Positions 8,454 to 14,638 of a stretch of DNA of 64,000 nt are shown here, piece by piece. Position 1 is the first letter of the stretch; each line of letters begins with the position of its first letter. The notes beneath the pieces are model-generated. The model saw only the letters and a program-made list of their open reading frames with translations, had not been told where the DNA came from and did not search any database. The position numbers were made by a program, and so were the translations under genes. The stretch comes from Brevibacillus borstelensis (GTDB taxonomy: Bacteria; Bacillota; Bacilli; Brevibacillales; Brevibacillaceae), in NCBI RefSeq assembly GCF_003710865.1, contig NZ_RHHO01000007.1, positions 1-64,000 of the forward strand, in the 5' to 3' direction.

Positions 8454-9614
8454 GACGCCCATGCCCGTGAACAGCAACGGCAAGCCTGCCCTTTCCTCTA
8501 CCCAGAAGGCAAGCATTGGCCCTAGCGCCGCCCCCAAATCGGTCATGACCGAATAGACCATCATCGCTGACGAACTGTTTTCCCGGCGAGACGCGTCATC
8601 CGCCGCCAGTGTGTCCATGACTGTGGTCAAAATGGTGGCGGTTACCTGTATTCCAAGCAGAGCCAGCAAAAAAAGCGGCAAGGAAAGGCCCTCTGCGACA
8701 CAGATGAAAAGAATGGACGCTGCCAGCATCGAAATGACAAACAGCTTGCCGCGTCCGTATCGATCCGACAGCCTTCCAAACCAGGGCGCCAGCCACGGTT
8801 CCCACAGCCAGCGAGCTCCCTGCACCGCTCCGGAGATCACCGCCGAGCCGATCAGAATTCCGCCTATCACCATCGCCGGATGAAAAAGCTCAATCAGCCT
8901 GCTGAGGGTAGCCGTAAACATGCCCTGGTAGCACATCGCGACAAATAAGCCGGTCAACATCGTTGCCGCCATCCCCTTTGGCCAACGAAAAAGAGAGACA
9001 GCCTCAGACGATGGGGCCGAAGACATCCGCGGTTCTTTCACGAACGATGGCCGAATGGAGAAAAGCACCGGGAAAAACGCAAGCAATGAGGCACCTGCAA
9101 ACACGAGCGCAGCCGTCTGAATGCCGCCCCATGCCGCCAAAATGGCTCCGAGGACCATCCCGACCAGACTGCCCAATCGATACAATCCGTTGTAAAGCCC
9201 CATGAAATGCCCTCTGTTGCCGTTATCTGCGACCTCCACGATGAGCGCAAATGCCCCCAGCCTCAGAAACGTCCAGGCAAGCCCCCATACCCCCCGCATG
9301 ATCAGCCAGAGCCAAAAGCCTTGAAGCGAATAGGCAGCGGTGCTGACAAAGGTGAGCGCGACAGCCAGCAGCAAGCCGGAGCGTCCGCCGGAGCGCTCGT
9401 ACCATTTGCTGACCAGCGGATTCAGCGGCACGCGCACCAGGCGATTGATCGAAAGAAGCACCCCTACTTCCCAAAGAGATTCCAGCCCTGCCTCTTTCCA
9501 ATACAGCGGGAGAACGACGTACAGCATCGAGTCTCCCAACAAACAGAGAGCCGTCACGATTGAGAGCATGACGACTTCTTTTTTTCCTGTTTCTCTACTC
9601 CTTGAATGATCCAT
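8394..9614 (-). CDS. MFS transporter
   Basis: 406 aa from the ATG at 9614 (AAAGGGGA upstream); a longer frame to 9653 lacks a ribosome binding site. About 12 TM helices in two halves, with the MFS loop 2-3 region near NPLVSKWYERSGG (about 62-74) and a cognate loop in the C-terminal half (GRLSDRYGRGK). It resembles drug/metabolite efflux MFS proteins. It is divergent from a LysR regulator that starts 118 bases away, which probably controls it. The 3' end overlaps the esterase gene by 60 bases on the opposite strand. Confidence 0.85.
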   Translation of the reverse strand: MDHSRSRETGKKEVVMLSIVTALCLLGDSMLYVVLPLYWKEAGLESLWEVGVLLSINRLVRVPLNPLVSKWYERSGGRSGLLLAVALTFVSTAAYSLQGFWLWLIMRGVWGLAWTFLRLGAFALIVEVADNGNRGHFMGLYNGLYRLGSLVGMVLGAILAAWGGIQTAALVFAGASLLAFFPVLFSIRPSFVKEPRMSSAPSSEAVSLFRWPKGMAATMLTGLFVAMCYQGMFTATLSRLIELFHPAMVIGGILIGSAVISGAVQGARWLWEPWLAPWFGRLSDRYGRGKLFVISMLAASILFICVAEGLSLPLFLLALLGIQVTATILTTVMDTLAADDASRRENSSSAMMVYSVMTDLGAALGPMLAFWVEERAGLPLLFTGMGVSLLLVSLGWRSRRVLAYRS

Positions 9615-9731
9615 GCCGTTCCCCTTTACTTTCTCTGTCTTCTCTCTATACACTACGAGGTAGAATCAATCAGTTCCAATACATATTTTCGCCTGATTCA
9701 TAAACAAAATGGATGATTGGAGAGAGAGCGT

Positions 9732-10628
9732 ATGAATCTGCATGCCCTGCGCATCTTTGTCGAGGTGGCTTCCAAAGGAAACGTGACAACTGCGGCCGCT
9801 TCCCTGTCGATTAGCCAACCGGCGGTATCCGCACAGATTCGCAAGCTGGAAGCAGAGCTGGGAAAACGGCTCCTGGCCCCGAAAGGCAGAGGCATCGTCC
9901 TTACTCAGGAAGGACAATTTTTGTATGCGCGGGCACGCCGCATCTTTGATTGGGAAAAAGAGCTGGAAGCGGAGTGGGAAGACGTCAAGTCTGGCATGCG
10001 CGGCCGGCTGCGGGTCGCCTCAACCTTTCTGCCCTCGCTGTATTTTGTTCCCGCCTGGCTGGCCTCTTTTAAACGACGTTATGAGCAGGTGGAGGTGGAA
10101 ATGCGCACGGGCAATTCCCAGCAATCGCTCCAGCGCCTGCTCCGCAATCAAGCTGACGTCGCCGTGATCACGAACGAGTCCTGGGACGACCACCCTGTCA
10201 GAAAAGAGCTGATCACGAATGTAGAATACTGGTTTGTCGTGCCTCGCGACCATCCTCTCGCCGGTCAGGAGGTTCCCCTGAAGGTTTTGATGCGGGAGCC
10301 GTTTCTGCTGAGAGAAACGGGCAGCTCTACACGCGAAAAGCTGTTCTCGCTCTGCCGGGAGCATGGGGTCGCCCCGCCGAGAGTCGGGCTGCAGTACCAC
10401 GGCTTGGTTGAATCCATTCAATCCGTCAAGGCCGGGTATGGCGCCATGCTGGCACCAGAACCGGCTGTCAGCGATTTGGCGCAGCGAGGGGAGGTTGGCC
10501 GCGTCCGTATTACCGGCGTTGAGATCGAGCGTCCGGTATACATATGTACACGGCTGGAGGATGAAGAGATTGGTCCCATTGCTGCGCGCTTTCTTGACCT
10601 GGTTCTTGGCAGGAATGTTGACCACTAG
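9732..10628 (+). CDS. LysR family transcriptional regulator
   Basis: 298 aa from the ATG at 9732 (GGAGAGAGAG upstream). The N-terminal winged HTH (residues 1-60) has the LysR signature HALRIFVEVASKGNVTTAA...SQPAVSAQIRKLE. A linker helix and a periplasmic-binding-protein-like effector domain follow (about 88-290). Effector unknown. It is divergent from the MFS gene, the usual LysR arrangement, so it is likely to regulate that transporter and itself from the shared 117-base region. Confidence 0.9.
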   Translation: MNLHALRIFVEVASKGNVTTAAASLSISQPAVSAQIRKLEAELGKRLLAPKGRGIVLTQEGQFLYARARRIFDWEKELEAEWEDVKSGMRGRLRVASTFLPSLYFVPAWLASFKRRYEQVEVEMRTGNSQQSLQRLLRNQADVAVITNESWDDHPVRKELITNVEYWFVVPRDHPLAGQEVPLKVLMREPFLLRETGSSTREKLFSLCREHGVAPPRVGLQYHGLVESIQSVKAGYGAMLAPEPAVSDLAQRGEVGRVRITGVEIERPVYICTRLEDEEIGPIAARFLDLVLGRNVDH

Positions 10629-10757
10629 CTTTAAGTTTGACTGAGCTGGATTTTGCAGGCACCACAAAAAGTTGCACGATGTTCCTTTCATCCTATTTAT
10701 CGCTTTATGTACGGAGAGAGTTGCAAGCATATTTGAAAAAACTGCCAGGAAATCAAC

Positions 10758-10817
10758 ATAACAAAAAACAGGTCTATTATGGCGGTATCTGACCATCATT
10801 GACCTGTTTTTTGTTAT
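10758..10817. repeat. Hairpin repeat, copy 1 (also terminator-like)
   Basis: Perfect 17 bp inverted repeat (10758-10774 and 10801-10817) with T-runs on both strands, so it can terminate transcription in both directions. Core bases 10768-10809 recur almost unchanged at 11160-11201 in the same orientation. Confidence 0.8.
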
Positions 10818-10870
10818 GCTATTGAATAACTTTCTTTTGTTCTGGATTAAAATAGAACTTGTCAGCCACA

Positions 10871-11133
10871 TCAATCGATCCTCCGGTTGCGGACCACTGG
10901 GAGGTCGTGTTGGTCACGACAGCAGGTGTCGCCCTCACGGTGGGCGGCGTGTTCTTTCCACCGCTGCTGCCGTTTGGCGTCTCGATCCTGGTCGGCGAAG
11001 GGATATCCGGTGTGATCGGGTACGCCTTTGGCATGCGCGGCGACGAGCTGCTGCCCCATTTTCCCGCATCGACGACCGCGTCAACGACGGTGGTAGTCGC
11101 GACGTCTTTCACAGTATCTACAACGGTGTCAAT
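10871..11133 (+). pseudogene. Scrambled, partly inverted fragment of the toxin gene
   Basis: Three joined pieces match the toxin gene at 14639-17074 or its cassettes. 10871-10886 matches the cassette stretch CAATCGATCCTCCGGT (also at about 13567). 10886-11053 matches the toxin segment coding VADHWEVV to MRGDELL (16178-16345) with about three mismatches, but on the opposite strand. 11054-11133 matches the neighbouring toxin segment (about 16347-16428) in the parental orientation. The 56-residue piece is therefore readable on the plus strand and then runs into antisense sequence. No start or ribosome binding site: a recombination remnant, not a gene. Confidence 0.8.
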
Positions 11134-11151
11134 GGCCGCCGCTGAGCGAAG

Positions 11152-11210
11152 ACAACAAAAACAGGTCTATTATTGCGGTATCTGACCATAATTGACCTGT
11201 TTCGTGTAAC
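11152..11210. repeat. Hairpin repeat, copy 2
   Basis: ACAGGTC/GACCTGT arms at 11161-11167 and 11194-11200 with a nearly identical interior to copy 1 (two substitutions in about 42 bases). The outer arm has decayed (TTTCGTG in place of TTTTTTG). Confidence 0.75.
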
Positions 11211-11370
11211 GCTATTACGTTAAATAGGGATACTTTTTCCAAACATTCTGTACGTACATCAATATTCGTGAATACTTCCTACAGATAGAACAAAGATTAT
11301 GTTGGTGATGATGAGGTAAAGTGGTTCGTTCGGCACTGGGTAGCCGCCCCTCTATGCTAGGGAGTAATGA

Positions 11371-11622
11371 TTATGACTCAAATGTAGCTTTATCTGGAAA
11401 TACTCCCCCTTCTTTATACAAACATCTAGCCAGTCTTTGAGCCGCCCTGTCAAAATAAAATTTCGATTCGTGGGTTGAGTTTAATACTGGTTCAATTTCC
11501 CTAATAGTTTCGCTCTTTTTGTTCAATTCAATTTTTCCCAATATTTGCTCGTTCGGCCCAAAATGATAAACAACCTTCTCCTCATCCTCATAATCTTTCA
11601 GCAATAGTACAAATGACGCCAT
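11371..11622 (-). CDS. Putative immunity protein of orphan cassette 3
   Basis: 83 aa from the ATG at 11622, preceded by TAGGAGG that overlaps the end of the toxin-tail gene; the frame extends to 11646 without reason. Small, soluble, acidic, no signal peptide (MASFVLLLKDYEDEEKVVYHFG at the start). Not recognised as a named family. Assigned as immunity purely from position: it starts 11 bases after an orphan toxin module, the arrangement of every toxin/immunity pair in this locus. Confidence 0.6.
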   Translation of the reverse strand: MASFVLLLKDYEDEEKVVYHFGPNEQILGKIELNKKSETIREIEPVLNSTHESKFYFDRAAQRLARCLYKEGGVFPDKATFES

Positions 11623-11633
11623 ATTGATACCTC

Positions 11634-12434
11634 CTAAGGTCTCCATACTCTCCCTGATTTTTCAGCGGCAGAATGTGCTTTTTCGTAATCCGTCTTAAAC
11701 ATACCTTCAAATTTTGATTCAAAAATTTCGTGATTAAGTAGTTCAATATCCTTTTGAGTATGTGTACCATTCTGTAACCTCTGCCATGCTTGAGCAATTT
11801 CATAATCAGGGTCGAATCGTCCATACCCACTTGATTTTGCATGTTCTTTAATAAATACATGTTCCTTAATCCGTTGAATACGCCACTCCGGTATACCAGT
11901 ATTCTTCGCAATGGTACTAACATCTGATGTAGAATTTCTTATTGAGTCATACATTTTGATAGCTTCTTCTTCTTGACGAAGCCATTCTTTCAGGGACAGT
12001 TCTCTACCACCAGTCTGAATTTCACTCGTCCCCTTGGAAGAAAAATACTGTAAATCAATAGGTAACAAGAATTTTGATCCACTCTGCTCAGCACCACTCT
12101 TCACCACAGCCTGCGCCGTTTCCTGCCCGGTAGAATACGCTTTGTTTAGTCCAATCGATCCGCCGGTCACCAGCAGCGCCCCGATGGCCGCAGCAATTAC
12201 CGCCTTGCGGTAATTCACCTTTTCCCCACGCGCCCGGTCATCCATCACGCTGACCGCAAAGCCTTCGCCTGCTCCCGCCGTTTTGCTCCGCAAGACCGTC
12301 GTTGCCAAGCTGCGGGAGATCGCACTGCCGATTTGCAGGAAGCCCTGGCTGATTTGTGTGCCTGCTTTTCTCGTGAACCCTGCGACAGCCCGGACAGGTG
12401 CCGTCATATTTTTCATCGTCAAAAAATGGTGCAT
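11634..12434 (-). CDS. Orphan toxin-tail cassette 3 (no signal peptide)
   Basis: 266 codons. Residues about 10-117 repeat the toxin segment of the 811-aa gene (APVRAVAGFTRKAG to VVKSGAEQ) with few changes; this corresponds to 12084-12405. After AEQ the sequence is unrelated: KFLLPIDLQYF, then an alpha-helical domain with FDPDYEIAQAWQRLQNG and LLNHEIFESKFEG near the end. This tail resembles C-terminal domains seen on phage MuF-type and other polymorphic toxins, but I cannot name its activity; the HExxE-like pattern could bind a metal. No ribosome binding site precedes either ATG and a terminator lies just upstream, so it is probably silent unless recombined into the full gene. The coordinates are the open frame; translation in place is doubtful. 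Confidence 0.65.
   Translation of the reverse strand: MHHFLTMKNMTAPVRAVAGFTRKAGTQISQGFLQIGSAISRSLATTVLRSKTAGAGEGFAVSVMDDRARGEKVNYRKAVIAAAIGALLVTGGSIGLNKAYSTGQETAQAVVKSGAEQSGSKFLLPIDLQYFSSKGTSEIQTGGRELSLKEWLRQEEEAIKMYDSIRNSTSDVSTIAKNTGIPEWRIQRIKEHVFIKEHAKSSGYGRFDPDYEIAQAWQRLQNGTHTQKDIELLNHEIFESKFEGMFKTDYEKAHSAAEKSGRVWRP
12084..12405 (-). repeat. Toxin homology repeat in cassette 3 (about 320 bp)
   Basis: Copy of the toxin-gene stretch at about 15252-15573 with high identity over roughly 320 bases. It ends earlier than the repeat in cassette 2, at the codons for GAEQ. Provides homology for recombination with the expressed gene. Confidence 0.85.
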
Positions 12435-12442
12435 TTCGGTAT

Positions 12443-12487
12443 AAAAAGAGGCTCATTCCTTCTCATTGTTCAAGTTGGAATGCGCCT
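12443..12487 (-). terminator. Terminator between cassettes 2 and 3
   Basis: Stem AGGC-CATTCC (12449-12452, 12454-12459) with GGAATG-GCCT (12477-12482, 12484-12487) and a T-run on the minus strand. A related sequence stands at 13861-13910, so the junction itself is repeated with each cassette. Confidence 0.7.
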
Positions 12488-12546
12488 TTGAAAATTAATC
12501 TGCATTTTCTTCCCCGTCTAGATATAGAAAGTATGAATTCACCAGT

Positions 12547-12978
12547 TCAGTTTAATTTATTTAGGGATTCTATTGCCGATCCAGCAACCTCTATAACATA
12601 CCAATTTACAGCAATTAGGAAATCCGATTTTTCATTCGATACAAAGTACTCCATACCATATGAGTTTTCCATTAATTCTCCAACCAATTTGGCATCCTTT
12701 ACTACAACAACTGTATTCCTATCACGACTTTCTTGATCAAAGAAAATGTAAGCAGGTTCACTCTTTAAGTATTTTGAGTATGAAAACTCGTTTCCCTCCA
12801 ACGGAATAGTCAGAGTTTCTTTCCCAATCGATAAGTGTCCCGTAATTTTAAAAGGAGTAAAAATGTCTATTACTCTGTTAATGTATTGTTTAGAATCTTT
12901 CTCATCCAATATAACTACTTCTATACCTAAATTTTTACCAACTTCAGCTAATTCCTGAGTATTTGGTTTAACATTCAT
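12547..12978 (-). CDS. Putative immunity protein of orphan cassette 2
   Basis: 143 aa from the ATG at 12978 (CAAGGAG upstream). Soluble, mixed alpha/beta, no signal peptide: MNVKPNTQELAEVGKNLGIE at the start and FLIAVNWYVIEVAGSAIESL near the end. Not recognised as a named family. It begins 4 bases after the stop of the toxin-tail module, so it is called immunity by position. AT-rich compared with the repeat segments, as is usual for variable toxin/immunity DNA. Confidence 0.65.
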   Translation of the reverse strand: MNVKPNTQELAEVGKNLGIEVVILDEKDSKQYINRVIDIFTPFKITGHLSIGKETLTIPLEGNEFSYSKYLKSEPAYIFFDQESRDRNTVVVVKDAKLVGELMENSYGMEYFVSNEKSDFLIAVNWYVIEVAGSAIESLNKLN

Positions 12979-12982
12979 AAAC

Positions 12983-13837
12983 TCATCTCCTTGTTGCTGG
13001 AACATCATCTATAAAGATATGTCCCCTAATTCTATTAGCGCCTTTTCCGGGTGTTTGATAACCTATGTGAGGTTGATGAGGGCCTTCCCCCAAAGCTCCA
13101 TTAGGTTTAACATTATTCCATTCTGGTATATCCATGTTTACACTTGCACCTCCAGGTCCTGACCACTCTACAGGCACACTTTTTCCGTTTATATCTTTCC
13201 CCCACTTTGTTACTGTAAATTGATCTCTAGAAAGACCTGTACGCTTAAATGCTTCATCAAGTCCATCTTTATAAGTTTTGCCAGACCCACGTAAATCTAC
13301 ATCTTTTTCCGGATCAAACTTCCAGTTATTACCGGTTAAATCTTCCCCCGTCCCTTTGAGCTGCATCCGCAAATCCACAGCTCTTGCCGCCGCAATCTCT
13401 TCATCCGTCAAAGTCGTCGGTACGCCATGTTGTCTCAGAAGATCGTAAGGGTCGCCCGTTCCCTCACCTCGCAGCACAGCCTTCAGACTATCCTCGGCCT
13501 GCTCAGCACCACTCTTCACCACAGCCTGCGCCGTTTCCTGCCCGGTAGAATACGCTTTGTTTAGTCCAATCGATCCTCCGGTCACCAGCAGCGCCCCGAT
13601 AGCTGCCGCAATCACCGCTTTGCGGTAATCCACCTTTTCCCCACGCGCCCGGTCACCCATCACGCTGACCGCAAAGCCTTCGCCTGCTCCCGCCGTTTTG
13701 CTCCGCAGGACCGTCGTTGCCAAACTGCGGGAGATCGCACTGCCGATTTGCCGGAAGCCCTGGCTGATTTGTGTGCCCGCTTTTCTCGTGAACCCTGCGA
13801 CAGCCCGGACAGGTGCCGTCTTTTTCACTGTCTGCAT
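12983..13837 (-). CDS. Orphan toxin-tail cassette 2 (Ntox47-like C-terminus)
   Basis: 284 codons. Residues 1-162 are a near copy of the toxin segment QTVKKTAPVRAVAG to MQLKGT; from residue about 163 it diverges into a distinct toxin domain with FDPEKDVDLRGSGKTYKDG, VEWSGPGGASVNMDIP and a terminal block GPHQPHIGYQTPGKG...RGHIFIDDVP. The last block strongly resembles polymorphic toxin type 47, a predicted RNase group; that name is from memory and tentative. There is no secretion signal, no ribosome binding site before the ATG at 13837, and a terminator 30 bases upstream, all consistent with a silent donor cassette. Confidence 0.7.
   Translation of the reverse strand: MQTVKKTAPVRAVAGFTRKAGTQISQGFRQIGSAISRSLATTVLRSKTAGAGEGFAVSVMGDRARGEKVDYRKAVIAAAIGALLVTGGSIGLNKAYSTGQETAQAVVKSGAEQAEDSLKAVLRGEGTGDPYDLLRQHGVPTTLTDEEIAAARAVDLRMQLKGTGEDLTGNNWKFDPEKDVDLRGSGKTYKDGLDEAFKRTGLSRDQFTVTKWGKDINGKSVPVEWSGPGGASVNMDIPEWNNVKPNGALGEGPHQPHIGYQTPGKGANRIRGHIFIDDVPATRR
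13350..13837 (-). repeat. Toxin homology repeat in cassette 2 (about 490 bp)
   Basis: Matches 15102-15589 in the full toxin gene with only scattered changes (for example Gln/Glu at the MQLKGT/MELKGT boundary). The match ends at the 5' side at the codons for QTVKK and at the 3' side at the codons for LKGT, exactly where the toxin tails begin. Confidence 0.9.
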
Positions 13838-13860
13838 GGATAAAAAACAATGGACAATAT

Positions 13861-13904
13861 AAAAAAGAGGCTTTCCCCCTCATGGTGTAAGTTGGAATAA
13901 GCCT
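13861..13904 (-). terminator. Terminator after pentapeptide-repeat gene
   Basis: AGGCTT (13868-13873) pairs with AAGCCT (13899-13904), extended by TCC/GGA, and is followed on the minus strand by six T (13861-13866). It separates the expressed toxin/immunity pair from the orphan cassettes. Confidence 0.65.
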
Positions 13905-14005
13905 TTGAAAGTTTATTAAGTGTTTGGAAGTCTTTATGGTTTGTTAGTCGTATTGTATGATCTACCCTTAGTGATGTTAAGGGCTTGCGTATCTGAGTGT
14001 ATTCC

Positions 14006-14626
14006 TTAAATTCTACTCTCATTATTCAAACTATTATCTTGTAGCCATTTCCTGGCTTCTTCACCTACTAGAATTACTGGTTGTTCTGGCGTCCCAATAT
14101 TGATGCTTTTTATAAACGCCTCTTCTATTCCCCGAATTCCAGTTAATTTAGCTCCTTTTAATAATACTCTTTCAAACGTAGCTAATCTTATATCAGCATT
14201 ACTTAAAATTGCGCTACGAAAATCCGTCTCATCAAAAAGACCAGCTATTAAATTAGCGTCTGATAAATCAGCTTTAACAAACAGCGTTTCAATACATTCA
14301 CTATCAGCAAGTCTAGCAGCTTTAATATTGGCATTTGTGAAATTCACATACGAAACATTAGATTTACAGAAATCTGCTCCTTCTAAATTTGCTGATATAA
14401 AAGTTGATGAACATAGTAAAGATGATGAGAGATCTTTATGATTTAAATCCATGCCATCAAAGATACAAGCTGTAATATATGCTTGGTCTAGTGGGTACTG
14501 GGTTAAATCCATATTTCGCAAATCTATCTCATCCAAACCCAGTTTTTCACCTTGTTCTCCAATAGTTTCAATCCAAAGACGGTGCGATTCTAATTGAACG
14601 AGAATTTCTCTTTTATCAGTTGTCAT
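14006..14626 (-). CDS. Pentapeptide-repeat protein, likely immunity protein of the main toxin
   Basis: 206 aa, with GGGAGG before the ATG overlapping the toxin end (12-base gap). From about residue 30 to 165 it consists of pentapeptide repeats of the A(D/N)LXX type: EIDLRNMDL, ANLEGADFCKSNVSYVNFTNANIKAARL, ADLSDANLIAGL and so on, which fold as a right-handed quadrilateral beta-helix. The C-terminus reads PVILVGEEARKWLQ. Pentapeptide proteins are known to mimic nucleic acid or shield targets; as the gene immediately after a nuclease-like toxin tail this is the best immunity candidate. Low GC relative to the window. Confidence 0.7.
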   Translation of the reverse strand: MTTDKREILVQLESHRLWIETIGEQGEKLGLDEIDLRNMDLTQYPLDQAYITACIFDGMDLNHKDLSSSLLCSSTFISANLEGADFCKSNVSYVNFTNANIKAARLADSECIETLFVKADLSDANLIAGLFDETDFRSAILSNADIRLATFERVLLKGAKLTGIRGIEEAFIKSINIGTPEQPVILVGEEARKWLQDNSLNNESRI

Positions 14627-14638
14627 ACCTAACCTCCC

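Larger units (their letters stand above)
10629..11370. other. Non-coding region with hairpin repeats and a scrambled toxin-gene fragment
   Basis: Between the lysR stop and the last immunity gene there is no credible gene. The region holds two near-identical hairpins (10758-10817 and 11152-11210) and, between them, a rearranged fragment of the large toxin gene (10871-11133). Bases 11211-11370 show nothing recognisable. Confidence 0.75.

Noticed and set aside
13825-14022. 65-codon minus-strand frame in the gap between cassettes
   Set aside because: Runs through the terminator hairpin and into the cassette in another frame; no ribosome binding site.
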